59,011 nt of DNA from Porticoccaceae bacterium (GCA_024644585.1 JAHEHM010000002.1:1-59011), one strand, 5' to 3'. Counted from the stretch's first letter, positions 1-10,168 are shown. Numbers and translations are program-made. Notes: generated from the letters alone by a model not told the origin.

Positions 1-2796
1 GATACGCCAAACTCTGGTATTGCTCACAGCCTAGAAGAAGCCTATCAGGTTGCCGATCGTTTTGGGTTCCCCTGTGTTATTCGTCCCTCGTTTACTATGG
101 GTGGATCAGGTGGTGGTATCGCCTATAACCGCGAAGAATTCGAACAAATTTGCCGACGTGGAATCGACCTTTCGCCAACCAATGAATTATTGATTGATGA
201 ATCACTGATTGGTTGGAAAGAATTTGAAATGGAAGTGGTGAGAGATCGCAATGATAACTGCATCATTATCTGTGCCATTGAAAACTTGGACCCTATGGGT
301 ATCCATACCGGTGATTCAATCACTGTTGCACCGGCGCAAACCTTAACCGATAAAGAATATCAGATAATGCGTAATGCCTCGGTGAGTGTATTGCGTGAGA
401 TTGGTGTTGAAACGGGCGGCTCAAATGTACAGTTTGCGGTAAACCCAGAAGACGGTCGCTTGATTGTTATCGAGATGAACCCGCGTGTTTCACGTTCATC
501 AGCATTGGCCTCAAAAGCGACGGGCTTCCCCATTGCTAAGGTTGCGGCCAAGTTAGCCATTGGTTACACATTAGATGAGCTTCAAAATGAAATTACTGGC
601 GGAGCAACACCGGCTTCTTTTGAGCCAAGTATCGATTATGTGGTAACTAAGGTTCCGCGTTTTGCCTTCGAGAAATTTAGCCAAGCCAGTCCAAAACTTA
701 CCACTCAGATGAAGTCTGTTGGTGAGGTTATGGCGATCGGTCGCACTTTCCAAGAATCTATGCAAAAAGCATTGCGTGGACTAGAAGTAGGCGTTTCTGG
801 ATTTGACCCTGTAGTCGATCCTGCAGATGATTCATCCACCAGTATTTTGAATAACCAACTCGCGGAAGCAGGCCCAGATCGTATCTGGTATGTGGCCGAC
901 GGTTTCCGCGCCGGTATGAGTCTTGAAGAGATGTTTAATATCACCAAGATTGATCCCTGGTTCTTGGTGCAAATTGAAGATTTAATCAAGCATGAGCAAC
1001 AGCTTCAGGGTACTGAGCTCAACGCTTTAGATAAAACGTCATTATTTAAACTTAAGCGCAAAGGCTTTTCCGATAAGCGCTTAGGTAGCATCCTAGGCTG
1101 TGGCGAACAGGCGGTACGTGAATATCGCAATCAACTAGATATTCACCCGGTTTATAAGCGTGTGGATACCTGTGCGGCAGAATTTTCTACCGATACTGCC
1201 TATATGTATTCAACCTATGAAGAAGAATGTGAAGCGCAGCCCAGTGGCCGCGATAAAATTTTAGTACTAGGTGGTGGTCCCAACAGAATTGGTCAGGGCA
1301 TTGAATTTGACTACTGCTGTGTGCATGCGGCACTCGCCATGCGTGATGATGGTTATGAAACCATTATGGTCAACTGTAACCCTGAAACCGTATCTACTGA
1401 CTACGATACCTCTGATCGATTGTTCTTCGAGCCAGTGACTCTAGAAGACGTTCTAGAAATTGTGCGGTTAGAAAAACCTAAGGGTGTGATCGTTCAGTTT
1501 GGCGGTCAGACACCATTGAAGTTAGCTCGAGCTCTTGAAGCAGAGGGTGTGCCCATTGTAGGTACTACCCCTGATGCTATTGACCGTGCTGAAGATCGTG
1601 AAAGATTCCAACAGATGATCGATAAGCTCGGTCTATTACAGCCATCAAATGCGACGGCTAGAAGTGCTGAAGATGCAGTTGTTCTGGCTGAAAAAATTGG
1701 TTATCCCTTGGTTGTTCGTCCTTCCTATGTATTAGGCGGTCGTGCCATGGAAATCGTCTACAAAGAAGACGAGCTAAGACATTACATGCGCACCGCTGTA
1801 GAGGTGTCAGAAGACTCACCGGTACTCTTGGACTTCTTCCTACCAAATGCTATCGAAGTTGATGTTGATGCCGTCAGTGATGGCGAGCAGGTAGTGATCG
1901 GCGCGATTATGCAGCATATTGAGCAAGCGGGTATTCACTCTGGTGATTCAGCCTGTTCATTACCGCCTTACAGTCTCAGTGAAGATGTCCAAAATGAGAT
2001 GCGCGAAGTCTGTAAAAAAATGGCTCGTGAACTCGGCGTTCGCGGTCTGATGAATGTACAGTTAGCACTGCAAGACGACGAAATCTATGTGATTGAAGTA
2101 AACCCTCGTGCATCGAGAACAGTGCCTTTTGTTTCTAAATGTATTGGCACCTCGCTGGCTAAAATAGCCGCTCGCTGTATGGTTGGCCAAACACTAGAAT
2201 CTCAAGGCTTCACCAAAGAAATTGTTCCGCCTTATTACAGTGTCAAAGAAGCGGTATTCCCGTTTAATAAATTCCCAGGAATTGACCCCATTCTTGGGCC
2301 AGAAATGAAGTCAACGGGTGAAGTCATGGGTGTGGGTGAAACCTTTGCTGAAGCCTATGGTAAAGCCGAACTCGGTGCTAGCGATGAAATACCGACTAAG
2401 GGAACTGCCTTTATCAGCGTGCGTGATAGAGATAAGCATCAGTTACCTAGTTTAGCAAAAGACCTATTATCTATGGGCTTTAAGCTGGTTGCTTCAAAGG
2501 GTACAGCAAAAGTGATTACCGATGCTGGCCTTGAGGTTGAATTGGTTAATAAAGTTCAAGAAGGCAGACCGCATATTGTAGATATGATAAAAAGTGATAA
2601 GATTCATCTTATTATTAATACCACTGAGGGTCGCAAAGCCATCTCTGACTCCAGTGCTATTCGCTCTAGTGCAGAGCAACATCAAGTTTACTATACTACA
2701 ACGATGGCAGGCGGAAGAGCCGTATGCGAAGCTCTCATGTTTGCTGGTGATATCCAAGTTCGTGATTTACAAACGCTACACAAGGCAATTAGCTAA
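1..2796 (+). CDS. carB: Carbamoyl-phosphate synthase large chain (5' end outside window)
   Basis: This subunit makes carbamoyl phosphate from bicarbonate, glutamine-derived ammonia and two ATP, feeding both arginine and pyrimidine synthesis. The reading frame is open from base 1 ([20 protein letters not shown]), so the gene starts upstream; the first ATG at 97 is internal. About 931 residues are present against roughly 1,073 in E. coli, so about 140 N-terminal residues are missing. Visible are the rest of the first ATP-grasp half ([29 protein letters not shown]), the oligomerisation segment, the second ATP-grasp half ([52 protein letters not shown]) and the C-terminal allosteric MGS-like domain ([19 protein letters not shown]). 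The stop overlaps the greA start as TAATG, so the two are probably co-transcribed and coupled. Confidence 0.97.
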   Translation, partial: DTPNSGIAHSLEEAYQVADRFGFPCVIRPSFTMGGSGGGIAYNREEFEQICRRGIDLSPTNELLIDESLIGWKEFEMEVVRDRNDNCIIICAIENLDPMGIHTGDSITVAPAQTLTDKEYQIMRNASVSVLREIGVETGGSNVQFAVNPEDGRLIVIEMNPRVSRSSALASKATGFPIAKVAAKLAIGYTLDELQNEITGGATPASFEPSIDYVVTKVPRFAFEKFSQASPKLTTQMKSVGEVMAIGRTFQESMQKALRGLEVGVSGFDPVVDPADDSSTSILNNQLAEAGPDRIWYVADGFRAGMSLEEMFNITKIDPWFLVQIEDLIKHEQQLQGTELNALDKTSLFKLKRKGFSDKRLGSILGCGEQAVREYRNQLDIHPVYKRVDTCAAEFSTDTAYMYSTYEEECEAQPSGRDKILVLGGGPNRIGQGIEFDYCCVHAALAMRDDGYETIMVNCNPETVSTDYDTSDRLFFEPVTLEDVLEIVRLEKPKGVIVQFGGQTPLKLARALEAEGVPIVGTTPDAIDRAEDRERFQQMIDKLGLLQPSNATARSAEDAVVLAEKIGYPLVVRPSYVLGGRAMEIVYKEDELRHYMRTAVEVSEDSPVLLDFFLPNAIEVDVDAVSDGEQVVIGAIMQHIEQAGIHSGDSACSLPPYSLSEDVQNEMREVCKKMARELGVRGLMNVQLALQDDEIYVIEVNPRASRTVPFVSKCIGTSLAKIAARCMVGQTLESQGFTKEIVPPYYSVKEAVFPFNKFPGIDPILGPEMKSTGEVMGVGETFAEAYGKAELGASDEIPTKGTAFISVRDRDKHQLPSLAKDLLSMGFKLVASKGTAKVITDAGLEVELVNKVQEGRPHIVDMIKSDKIHLIINTTEGRKAISDSSAIRSSAEQHQVYYTTTMAGGRAVCEALMFAGDIQVRDLQTLHKAIS

Positions 2797-3275
2797 TGCA
2801 AAAAATTCCAATGACAGTTGAGGGTGAAGCCGCACTTCGAATTGAGCTTGAAAAGCTCAAGAAAGAAGATCGCCCAACGGTTATTCAGGCAATTGCAGAA
2901 GCCCGTGAGCATGGCGATCTAAAAGAGAATGCTGAATACCATGCCGCCAGAGAACAGCAGGGTTTTATTGAAGGACGTATCCAAGATATAGAATCAAAGC
3001 TTTCTCTGTGTCAGGTGGTGGATATTTCTCAGATGCCCGAAGGCGATCGCGTTATTTTTGGTTCAACCGTGACTATTATCAATACTGAAACTGATGATGA
3101 GGTCACCTACAAAATTGTCGGTGATGATGAAGCGGATGTAAAAGCGGGTATGATTTCCTATCAGTCACCCATAGCTCGAGCACTTATCAGTAAAGAGATT
3201 GGTGATGTGGTTAATGTACATACTCCCGGCGGCGAAGTGGAGTATGAAATTGACGACGTGATCTATAACAGCTAA
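2796..3275 (+). CDS. greA: Transcription elongation factor GreA
   Basis: GreA binds the secondary channel of RNA polymerase and stimulates cleavage of backtracked transcripts. The 159-residue length is typical. The N-terminal coiled-coil finger carries the family segment [20 protein letters not shown] with the two acidic tip residues, and the C-terminal FKBP-like domain has [20 protein letters not shown] and [10 protein letters not shown]. The start ATG shares its A with the carB stop, a carB-greA arrangement common in gammaproteobacteria. It converges on argF 21 bases further on. Confidence 0.97.
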   Translation: MQKIPMTVEGEAALRIELEKLKKEDRPTVIQAIAEAREHGDLKENAEYHAAREQQGFIEGRIQDIESKLSLCQVVDISQMPEGDRVIFGSTVTIINTETDDEVTYKIVGDDEADVKAGMISYQSPIARALISKEIGDVVNVHTPGGEVEYEIDDVIYNS

Positions 3276-3305
3276 ATCAGTAATACCTGTTAAGCATTAC
3301 TGATT
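3275..3305. repeat. Perfect 10-bp inverted repeat between greA and argF
   Basis: AATCAGTAAT (3275-3284) and ATTACTGATT (3296-3305) are exact reverse complements with an 11-base loop. They lie between the convergent genes greA and argF; the right arm contains the argF stop codon and the left arm begins at the last base of the greA stop. No T-run follows on either strand, so it is not a standard intrinsic terminator. It could protect 3' ends or pause polymerase. Confidence 0.55.
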
Positions 3306-4205
3306 GAGCAAGAACAGCATCAATGCCTTTTGTGCGTGCAAACGATTTTCTGCCTCATCCCAAACCACAGAAATAGATGTATCTTCTAGCAATTCAGCTG
3401 AAACTTCTTCGCCTCGGTGCGCAGGCAGGCAGTGCATAAAGAGTGCCTTATCTGCAGCCTTGGCCATGAGTGCATGATTGACCTGAAAACCATCAAAATG
3501 CTCTAGCCTAGTAGCCTGTTCAGCTTCTTGCCCCATAGAGGCAAACACATCTGTAGTCACAAGATCAGCATCATTCACCGCTTGCGCAGGATCATTAGTT
3601 AAAACAACGCGATCACCAGCACTCGCCACAATAGTCGCATCGGGTTCATAGCCCACAGGGCAGGCAATGCGCAATTTAAAATCAAATTGCATGGCCGCAT
3701 TGATCCACGAATGACACATATTATTACCATCGCCAATCCAGGCAACCGTTTTACCCTGAATAGATCCGCGATGCTCTACATAGGTCTGCACATCGGCAAG
3801 TAACTGACAGGGATGAAAGCTATCGGTTAACGCATTGATCACTGGCACAGCAGAATGCTTGGCAAAGGTCTCAATTTTGTCATGACCAAAGGTTCTGATC
3901 ATAATAATGTCGGTCATTCTCGAGATCACTCTCGCAGAATCTTCAATCGGTTCGCCGCGACCTAACTGGGTATCAGTTGGCGACAGAAATAGCGCACTTC
4001 CACCTAACTGCGCCATACCGGCTTCAAAGGATACTCGGGTTCTAGTGGATGATTTTTCAAAAATCATCGCCAATACCTTTTGCGCCAATACCGGCTGTTG
4101 GGTGTTTTCACGATGTGCTTTTTTTAACGCAATCGCAGAATCAATCACCTGATTAAGTTCAGCGGGTGAAAGGTCATGTAAGGTAAGAAAATGTCTAACA
4201 GCCAT
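3297..4205 (-). CDS. argF: Ornithine carbamoyltransferase
   Basis: The enzyme joins carbamoyl phosphate and ornithine to give citrulline in cytosolic arginine synthesis. The 302-residue protein shows the carbamoyl-phosphate loop STRTR (53-57), HPCQ (131-134), the ornithine-binding DVFASMGQE segment and the catalytic HCLP motif (258-261). It is the short anabolic type, like Pseudomonas ArgF. It lies 11 bases downstream of argD on the same strand, so argD-argF is probably one operon. With carB (carbamoyl phosphate) and argH at 30-31.5 kb, much of the late arginine pathway is in this window. Confidence 0.96.
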   Translation of the reverse strand: MAVRHFLTLHDLSPAELNQVIDSAIALKKAHRENTQQPVLAQKVLAMIFEKSSTRTRVSFEAGMAQLGGSALFLSPTDTQLGRGEPIEDSARVISRMTDIIMIRTFGHDKIETFAKHSAVPVINALTDSFHPCQLLADVQTYVEHRGSIQGKTVAWIGDGNNMCHSWINAAMQFDFKLRIACPVGYEPDATIVASAGDRVVLTNDPAQAVNDADLVTTDVFASMGQEAEQATRLEHFDGFQVNHALMAKAADKALFMHCLPAHRGEEVSAELLEDTSISVVWDEAENRLHAQKALMLFLLNQ

Positions 4206-4216
4206 GTGCGTGACGC

Positions 4217-5395
4217 CTATTGGAAGTCTTTAATAAGGGGTGCCAGAATACTCACAACCTGTTGAGCTTCTTGGTCAGTCATAATCATTGGCGGTAATAG
4301 TCTGATTACCGAATCAGCGGTAACATTAATCACCAAGCCATGTTTCAGGGCTTCAGTGTATAAAGATTTACAGGGTTTAGTTAATTCAACCCCAATCATA
4401 CAGCCACAGCCTCTAATATCTTTAACATGCTCAACGCCTTCTAGTGCATCGGTCAGCCCTTGCATAATAATATTACCCACTATGACCGCTCTTTGGTAAA
4501 TATCACCAGATTCAATAAGCTCTACGACCTTGAGTGCAACCGCGCTAGCTAGGGGGTTACCACCAAAGGTAGAACCATGATTACCCGGTTGCATCAATTT
4601 AGCCGCCTCACCATGAGCCAGACAGGCGCCAATAGGCATGCCGTTACCAAGGCCCTTAGCCGTAGTTACTACATCAGGCTGAACACCACTGTATTGATGG
4701 TAAAAGAACATACCTGTTCTACCATTGCCAGTTTGAACTTCGTCAAACATTAGCAGCCAGTCAAGCTCATCGCACAAATCTCTTAACTGCTGAAAATAAT
4801 CCGCATCAGCCAGATTTATGCCGCCTTCACCCTGAATAGGCTCCACAAAAATGGCACAGATATCAGGGTTATTATTCGCAATAGTTTTTAATGCCTCGAT
4901 ATCATTAAAAGGACCGCGCACAAAACCTGAAACAAGAGGTTCAAAGCCTGCCTGTATTTTTCTACTACCAGAGGCGGTCAATGTGGCTAATGTTCTACCA
5001 TGGAAAGCATTATCCATGACCAATACCGTAGGTAACTTAATGCCTTTTTTATTGCCATGTAAGCGAGCTAATTTTATAGCCGCCTCATTCGCCTCCGCTC
5101 CAGAGTTACCAAAAAATACATTAGTCATACCCGATATGTCACACAATTTTTCAGCCAGTTGCTGTTGACTTGGAATCGCAAAAAAATTGGAACAATGGAT
5201 TAATTCAGCCGCTTGATCAGCAATAACTTTACTAATTTCAGGATGTGAATGACCTAGACCGCAGACAGCAATGCCAGATAGCGCGTCCAGATATTTGTTA
5301 CCTTTTTCATCGTACAGCCAAGCACCTTCGCCACTGACTAATGTCATGGCTTTTTCGCCGTAGGTATTCATTAAGGCTTTATCGCCCATAATCAC
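4217..5395 (-). CDS. argD: Acetylornithine (succinyldiaminopimelate) aminotransferase
   Basis: This class-III PLP aminotransferase converts N-acetylglutamate semialdehyde to N-acetylornithine and in many bacteria also serves lysine synthesis. The body shows [16 protein letters not shown] (PLP phosphate site), [12 protein letters not shown] with the cofactor-binding Asp, and the PLP lysine in TTAKGLGNG (Lys247 counted from the first codon given). The start is uncertain: GTG at 5395, ATG at 5389, and ATG at 5371 (MNTYGE, where many homologues begin) are all in frame, and none has a strong ribosome binding site. It leads an operon with argF. Its leader contains an intrinsic-terminator-like hairpin, listed separately. 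Confidence 0.95.
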   Translation of the reverse strand: MIMGDKALMNTYGEKAMTLVSGEGAWLYDEKGNKYLDALSGIAVCGLGHSHPEISKVIADQAAELIHCSNFFAIPSQQQLAEKLCDISGMTNVFFGNSGAEANEAAIKLARLHGNKKGIKLPTVLVMDNAFHGRTLATLTASGSRKIQAGFEPLVSGFVRGPFNDIEALKTIANNNPDICAIFVEPIQGEGGINLADADYFQQLRDLCDELDWLLMFDEVQTGNGRTGMFFYHQYSGVQPDVVTTAKGLGNGMPIGACLAHGEAAKLMQPGNHGSTFGGNPLASAVALKVVELIESGDIYQRAVIVGNIIMQGLTDALEGVEHVKDIRGCGCMIGVELTKPCKSLYTEALKHGLVINVTADSVIRLLPPMIMTDQEAQQVVSILAPLIKDFQ

Positions 5396-5417
5396 TCACA
5401 TTCAATGTTTTTAAAAA

Positions 5418-5447
5418 AACGAAAAAAGGGCAGTTTTGCTGCCCTTT
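5418..5447 (-). terminator. Intrinsic-terminator-like hairpin in the argD leader
   Basis: On the minus strand, AAAGGGCAG and CTGCCCTTT form a perfect 9-bp stem with a five-base loop. The T-run continues into further T tracts across 5409-5427. It lies between a good sigma70 promoter (5458-5486) and argD, with no minus-strand gene upstream that it could serve. It is therefore either an attenuator or an early-termination site of the argD-argF transcript. Confidence 0.6.
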
Positions 5448-5457
5448 GAATGTCAAT

Positions 5458-5486
5458 ATTATAGGAATATTTAACATTCATCGCAA
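5458..5486 (-). promoter_or_regulatory. Probable sigma70 promoter for argD-argF
   Basis: On the minus strand there is a -35 TTGCGA (5481-5486), a 17-base spacer and a consensus -10 TATAAT (5458-5463). The predicted start near 5451 would place the terminator-like hairpin within the first 35 transcribed bases. I did not find a convincing ArgR box. Confidence 0.55.
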
Positions 5487-5572
5487 TAACACTCATTTAG
5501 CGTTTCTTACTTTAGCTATAAGGTTAAAAAGGGTAAAATATCCACAACAGCAATCAATACAGGGTTTTTTTA

Positions 5573-5905
5573 ATGGATATAATGGAAACAATACGTGATC
5601 AAGTAGAAAACAATTCAGTTCTACTCTACATGAAAGGGTCACCCAATCAACCACAATGTGGTTTTTCAGCGCGAACAGTTCAGGCATTAATGGCCTGCGG
5701 GCATCGCTTCGCCTTTGTTGACGTTCTATCAAACCCAGAAATCAGAGAAAATCTGCCAAAATATGGTAATTGGCCAACCTTCCCACAGTTATGGGTAGCC
5801 GGTGAACTTGTTGGTGGTTGTGATATCGTCACTGAAATGCATGAAAAAGGTGAGTTGAAGACATTAATTGATGAAAACCTGGGTGAAGCACCAGCGGGTG
5901 AGTAA
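5573..5905 (+). CDS. grxD: Monothiol glutaredoxin 4
   Basis: This is a CGFS-type monothiol glutaredoxin, which carries and transfers [2Fe-2S] clusters together with BolA proteins and glutathione. The 110-residue protein has the CGFS motif at residues 29-32, the WPTFPQLW segment with the cis-proline, and GGCDI that binds glutathione. The start ATG at 5573 has AGGG eight bases upstream; an in-frame ATG at 5582 is an alternative. It is transcribed divergently from argD and is followed by a terminator. Confidence 0.96.
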   Translation: MDIMETIRDQVENNSVLLYMKGSPNQPQCGFSARTVQALMACGHRFAFVDVLSNPEIRENLPKYGNWPTFPQLWVAGELVGGCDIVTEMHEKGELKTLIDENLGEAPAGE

Positions 5906-5913
5906 TTTAAATT

Positions 5914-5956
5914 AAAAAAACCGCTCGCTGATTCTGATCACCGAGCGGTTTTTTTT
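5914..5956. terminator. Bidirectional terminator between grxD and ftr1
   Basis: AACCGCTCG (5919-5927) and CGAGCGGTT (5942-5950) form a perfect 9-bp stem, with an A-run before it and a T-run after it. It can therefore terminate grxD on the plus strand and ftr1 on the minus strand. Confidence 0.85.
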
Positions 5957-5990
5957 GCCTTATTAAAAGGCAGAAACTAAGAAGATTGTG

Positions 5991-6902
5991 TTAGGAAGTT
6001 TTGGAAAAATAAAATTTTCGCCATAATCGTAAACCAAAGGCTAAAGAGAGTATCCAGACAAATAACTCTATCCAGTTGGGGTTACTGTTATAGCCCACAA
6101 AGCCTTTCAGAAAAACACCAATATGCCCCTTATCATGCAGAAGGTGAGTGTATTTTTCCTTGCCGTTTAAATTGTACGAATAAAAGGCAGGATTATCTGA
6201 TTCGCTCAATTCAGCTTTTGGCTTAAGAATACTGTAGGGGCGTTTGATATCTTGCTTAGTCTCTAAGCCAACCGCTTGTAAATGATCACCCTTAACCAGA
6301 AATTCTTCAATTTCATGGGTACCATAAGTCATCATGCCCGAAGCAAAAACCACTAATAATAGGCTAGTAGCTCTAAAGAACGACTTAAGTTGTATGCGCT
6401 TACCCTGAACAACAATCGCATAACCAATAGCAATGGCAAGCACTAAGCCGCCCACAAAGCCGGTGTAAGAGAACGATTCAGTCATTGAGAAACTACCCAT
6501 CAGGAAAATAGCGGTTTCAAAGCCTTCTCTAAAAATTGCGAAGAAAATAATTAAAAAGATTCCCCAGCCAGCACTCTCTACCGCTTGGTTAGCCTCATCT
6601 TTTAATGCAGCTGTAGCCCCAACTTGTTTTGAAAGCCAAAAAATCACATACCAGATTAAACCAGCGGTAGCGATCATAGCGACACCCTCGAATAGGGCCT
6701 CAATCGATGCATTGCCAATAGAGCTCTTTACTTGAACCAGTGCGAAGCCAGTAATAATACTCGCAACGATTGCAGCACCGACCCCTAACCATAATTGGCG
6801 GATTTCTCTATTGAGTTCCTGCTTAATAAGGAGGGTATAGATAATTCCAACGATTAGTGAGGCTTCAAGGCCTTCGCGGAACATAATAATAAATTCGTTC
6901 AT
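5991..6902 (-). CDS. FTR1-family high-affinity iron permease
   Basis: This is an inner-membrane iron permease of the EfeU/Ftr1 family. The 303-residue protein is mostly hydrophobic with about seven membrane segments and has both iron-binding REXXE motifs, REGLE (9-13) and REGFE (125-129). A hydrophilic, probably periplasmic loop of about 60 residues lies before the last membrane helix and contains LLHDKGHIGVFLKGFVGYN. No efeO or efeB partner is adjacent. A Fur-box-like sequence lies about 100 bases upstream, and the divergent neighbour is a siderophore receptor, so the pair is probably iron-repressed. Confidence 0.9.
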   Translation of the reverse strand: MNEFIIMFREGLEASLIVGIIYTLLIKQELNREIRQLWLGVGAAIVASIITGFALVQVKSSIGNASIEALFEGVAMIATAGLIWYVIFWLSKQVGATAALKDEANQAVESAGWGIFLIIFFAIFREGFETAIFLMGSFSMTESFSYTGFVGGLVLAIAIGYAIVVQGKRIQLKSFFRATSLLLVVFASGMMTYGTHEIEEFLVKGDHLQAVGLETKQDIKRPYSILKPKAELSESDNPAFYSYNLNGKEKYTHLLHDKGHIGVFLKGFVGYNSNPNWIELFVWILSLAFGLRLWRKFYFSKTS

Positions 6903-7004
6903 AGTGGGATTGCTCTATATTTAGTTGCAAGGGTACATAAAGTTGTTATTGATCAGTTTGCCTATTTTTGATCTGAGAAATTTTACAAAAAAAACAATCT
7001 AAAT

Positions 7005-7023
7005 GCAAATAATTATCATTTAT
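7005..7023. promoter_or_regulatory. Fur-box-like site on the ftr1 side
   Basis: The 19-mer GCAAATAATTATCATTTAT matches 12 of 19 positions of the consensus GATAATGATAATCATTATC. It lies in the 282-bp divergent intergenic region, nearer ftr1. The fur gene itself is in the window at 40.0 kb. Confidence 0.5.
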
Positions 7024-7120
7024 AAAATAATTGAATACCCTGTATTTACTGAGGATTTTAGCTTTTGGTTTGGTTTAAAGGGTGAAAAAGAGCAAAATGA
7101 ATAAAATAATTGTTGCAAAT

Positions 7121-7139
7121 ATAAATGATAATCATTACC
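7121..7139. promoter_or_regulatory. Fur box upstream of the TonB receptor gene
   Basis: ATAAATGATAATCATTACC matches 15 of 19 positions of the Fur consensus, including the central TGATAATCATTA without mismatch. It ends 45 bases upstream of the receptor start, where bound Fur would block transcription. Confidence 0.75.
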
Positions 7140-7184
7140 ATTAACAACAAATCCCAATATTGTTTTTAACTAGAGATAATTTTT

Positions 7185-9290
7185 ATGAAAAGAGTAAGAC
7201 TATTAGATGTTGCTACTTTGTGCGCATTTTTTGTTGTTGGTCCTGTTTTGGCTGAAAGTTCTGATTTTGAAGAAATTTTGGTTAAAGGTAGAGTGCTTCA
7301 AAGCGATCAAATGAACGCACTCAAAACACCCACCCCAATTATCAATGTTCCTCAATCTCTTTCGATTGTTACCGATGAAGATGTTCGAAAAAAAGGTTTC
7401 AAGGAAATAGGCGATATTGTTAGATATACCCCTGGTATTAATACCTCTTTAGGTGAGGGGCATCGTGACGCTGTAGTTTTTCGTGGCGTTAGATCCACCG
7501 CAGACTTTTATCAAGATGGCGTAAGAGACGATGTTCAATACTACCGTCCTCTATATAATGTGGAGCAAGTAGAGGTTCTAAGAGGACCTAACGCGCTATT
7601 ATTTGGTCGTGGTGGAACCGGTGGCATTATAAATAGAGTGTCCAAGAAGGCAGTTAATGGTCAAGATTTCAAAACCGTAGATATTGGTGTTGATTCCTTT
7701 GGTGCGACTGATTTAGCGGCTGATGTAAACACTAATCTTAGCGATTCTGTTGCCTTCCGTTTAAATGTGCACAGTGATTCGCTAGAAAATCATAGAGATT
7801 TCTATAATGGTGATCGTTTTGGTATCAATCCTACAGTGAGTATCGCACTGGATGCAGACACTGATTTAGATTTATCCTATGAATATATTGATCATGAACG
7901 ATTCATTGATCGTGGTATTCCTACCGCAAATGGTGAGCCGGTTAAAGCCTTAAGCGATATTGTATTTGGAGACAAAGATGGAAACCTTAACACGGTTGAA
8001 GCCTCTGTTCTTCGTGCTGCACTAAGCCATAGATTTTCTGAGTCAACCAAAGGAAGCCTGTCTCTAACCTCAAGTAGCTTTGAAAAAATGTATCAAAATA
8101 CCTATGCTAATAGCTATGATCTTGATACTAATGTTGTAGAAATGGACGGATACCACGATCCCACTGAGAGAGATAATTTAATTCTATCGGCAAGCCTAGT
8201 TAATGAGCTTAATTTTGGGAATATGACCCATACTATCCTTACCGGTTTTGAATCAGTTAAAACAGATAATACCAATAAGCGCTTCAATACCTTATGGACA
8301 ACCAATGATTGTGATGAAAGTAACTATGATAGAGAATCATTTGCAGTAGCCGATCCGATTGATTTTTCAGTTAATGCAGGTGGAGAAACTACGGCGGTTG
8401 AGTACACAACTTCCTGTGCTCTTAAATCAAGTACTGAGACAGATATCACAGTTAGTTCTTTTTACATCCAAGACCAAATTGATGTTACTGACAATCTGAT
8501 GGTATTACTGGGTGGTCGCTATGATAAGTTCGACATCAAAGTTGATGATATTAAAAAGGACTCTTCAGCGGCACGAGTGGATACAGAGTTTTCACCAAGA
8601 TTTGGTCTAATTTATAAGCCACAAAACAATGTATCTCTTTACTACAGTTACAGTGAAAGTTTCGCACCAAGATCCGGCGAGCAGTATAAGAAGCTTACAG
8701 GCGGAGCAGCGGGTTCTGGTGAGACTCTAAAGCCTGATTACTTCGAGAGCTCAGAAATAGGCCTTAAACTAGACCTTAACAAGAGCCTAAGTCTAACCTC
8801 TGCCTATTTTGAAAGTGAATCTGAGATTGCAGATTATGATGGAACAAGCTCAGATTATATTACTGAGAGAGGTTTATCGGTTGATGGGTTTGAACTTGAG
8901 CTAAAGGGTCAAGTTAATGAAAATCTTAATGTTGCGTTCAGCTACAGCAATGTAAATGGCGAGACTGCTGAGGGCGGACAGCCGCGAGAAATCCCAGAGT
9001 CTACTTATTCGATCTGGACAACCTATGATATTAACCCTAACTTTGGTTGGGCATTGGGTGTCATGCATCAGGGCGAGTCAGCTGTGAAAGACAACAACTC
9101 CAATTTACTACTTCCGGCTTACACTAGAGTTGATGCGGCGGTTTACTACAGTCTTGCAGATGATCTTAAACTTCAATTAAATATTGAAAATCTATCTGAT
9201 GAGGTTTATTTCCCACATTCGCACAGTACACATCAGGTTGCTGTGGGTGAAGCAAGAAGTACTAGACTGTCATTAAGCAAAACTTTCTAA
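7185..9290 (+). CDS. TonB-dependent siderophore receptor (FhuE/catecholate type)
   Basis: This is an outer-membrane ligand-gated channel for ferric siderophores, energised by TonB-ExbBD. The 701-residue protein has an N-terminal signal peptide (about 1-23, ending in PVLAES), a TonB box-like EEILVKGR just after it, a plug domain (about 45-155) with VPQSLSIVTDEDVRKKG, VFRGVR, QVEVLRGPNALLFGRGGTGG and INRVSKK, and then a beta-barrel ending in a terminal phenylalanine. There is no N-terminal STN signalling domain, so FecIR-type control is not expected. A Fur box lies immediately upstream and an iron permease gene is divergent. The substrate cannot be read from sequence. A strong terminator follows. 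Confidence 0.93.
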   Translation: MKRVRLLDVATLCAFFVVGPVLAESSDFEEILVKGRVLQSDQMNALKTPTPIINVPQSLSIVTDEDVRKKGFKEIGDIVRYTPGINTSLGEGHRDAVVFRGVRSTADFYQDGVRDDVQYYRPLYNVEQVEVLRGPNALLFGRGGTGGIINRVSKKAVNGQDFKTVDIGVDSFGATDLAADVNTNLSDSVAFRLNVHSDSLENHRDFYNGDRFGINPTVSIALDADTDLDLSYEYIDHERFIDRGIPTANGEPVKALSDIVFGDKDGNLNTVEASVLRAALSHRFSESTKGSLSLTSSSFEKMYQNTYANSYDLDTNVVEMDGYHDPTERDNLILSASLVNELNFGNMTHTILTGFESVKTDNTNKRFNTLWTTNDCDESNYDRESFAVADPIDFSVNAGGETTAVEYTTSCALKSSTETDITVSSFYIQDQIDVTDNLMVLLGGRYDKFDIKVDDIKKDSSAARVDTEFSPRFGLIYKPQNNVSLYYSYSESFAPRSGEQYKKLTGGAAGSGETLKPDYFESSEIGLKLDLNKSLSLTSAYFESESEIADYDGTSSDYITERGLSVDGFELELKGQVNENLNVAFSYSNVNGETAEGGQPREIPESTYSIWTTYDINPNFGWALGVMHQGESAVKDNNSNLLLPAYTRVDAAVYYSLADDLKLQLNIENLSDEVYFPHSHSTHQVAVGEARSTRLSLSKTF

Positions 9291-9305
9291 AAGTTTGCTA
9301 ATGAG

Positions 9306-9335
9306 AAAAAGGGCGACTTTGTCGCCTTTTTTTTT
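9306..9335 (+). terminator. Intrinsic terminator of the TonB receptor gene
   Basis: GGCGAC (9312-9317) and GTCGCC (9321-9326) form the stem, extended by an A-run/T-run pairing, and nine T residues follow. Confidence 0.85.
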
Positions 9336-9501
9336 GCCAAAATACTGTTGAGATGGAGTTAAAACTGTAAATTTTAAATAATATGGATAAGGCTATAAAC
9401 ACAATAAAAACATTCAATTGGTTGAAAGTTTGCCGATGTGAAACTATCCTCTGTAGATTACATTTATTCAAAACAAGTAACTTTTATTAGGAGTAACCAA
9501 T

Positions 9502-10104
9502 ATGGCTGTATTAGTAGGTAAGCCAGCACCAGATTTCACGGCTGCTGCAGTAACTGGCAGTGGTGAGATTATCGATAACTTTAACCTTGCAGAGACAATT
9601 AAGGGCAAAAAGGCTGTTATTTTCTTTTACCCTCTCGATTTCACCTTTGTATGTCCTTCCGAGCTGATCGCATTTGATCACCGTTATCAAGAATTTGTTG
9701 ATCGTGGCGTAGAAGTCATTGGTATTTCGATTGATTCACAATTTTCTCACAATGCATGGCGTAATACTGACGTGAATGACGGTGGTATTGGTGCGGTTAA
9801 ATACCCATTGGTTGCCGATGTTAAGCACGAAATCTGTCAAGCATACGATGTTGAGCATGCGGATGGTGTTGCCTTCCGTGGTTCTTTCTTGATTGATGAA
9901 GATGGCCTGGTAAGACATCAGGTGGTTAATGATTTGCCGCTAGGTCGTAATATTGATGAGATGCTGCGTATGATTGACGCTCTTGCATTCCATCAGGATC
10001 ATGGCGAAGTCTGCCCTGCAGGTTGGAACAAAGGTGATAGCGGTATGAAAGACACTCCAGAGGGTGTTGCTGCATACCTATCAGAAAACGCTGACAAGCT
10101 TTAA
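9502..10104 (+). CDS. Typical 2-Cys peroxiredoxin (AhpC/Prx1 family)
   Basis: The enzyme reduces hydrogen peroxide and alkyl hydroperoxides in the cytosol through paired cysteines. The 200-residue protein shows the peroxidatic Cys51 in DFTFVCPSE and the resolving Cys171 in GEVCPAGW. It keeps GGIG (near residue 93), but the C-terminal YF motif of over-oxidation-sensitive peroxiredoxins is absent, the tail ending in AAYLSENADKL. A strong ribosome binding site (TAGGAG) precedes the ATG. It forms its own unit between terminators. I saw no clear OxyR site. The position beside the iron-uptake locus fits shared oxidative and iron stress, but that is inference. Confidence 0.93.
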   Translation: MAVLVGKPAPDFTAAAVTGSGEIIDNFNLAETIKGKKAVIFFYPLDFTFVCPSELIAFDHRYQEFVDRGVEVIGISIDSQFSHNAWRNTDVNDGGIGAVKYPLVADVKHEICQAYDVEHADGVAFRGSFLIDEDGLVRHQVVNDLPLGRNIDEMLRMIDALAFHQDHGEVCPAGWNKGDSGMKDTPEGVAAYLSENADKL

Positions 10105-10124
10105 GTCGTTATCGTTTTATTCTG

Positions 10125-10161
10125 CGCCCGCGCTGCTAGGTAGTGCGGGCGTTTTGTTTTT
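10125..10161 (+). terminator. Intrinsic terminator of the peroxiredoxin gene
   Basis: CGCCCGC (10125-10131) pairs with GCGGGCG (10145-10151), followed by TTTTGTTTT. Confidence 0.85.
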
Positions 10162-10168
10162 ACTTTGA

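Noticed and set aside
5458-5482. ArgR box in the argD promoter (TGAAT...ATTC)
   Set aside because: The half-sites are spaced by seven bases instead of four and one is incomplete.
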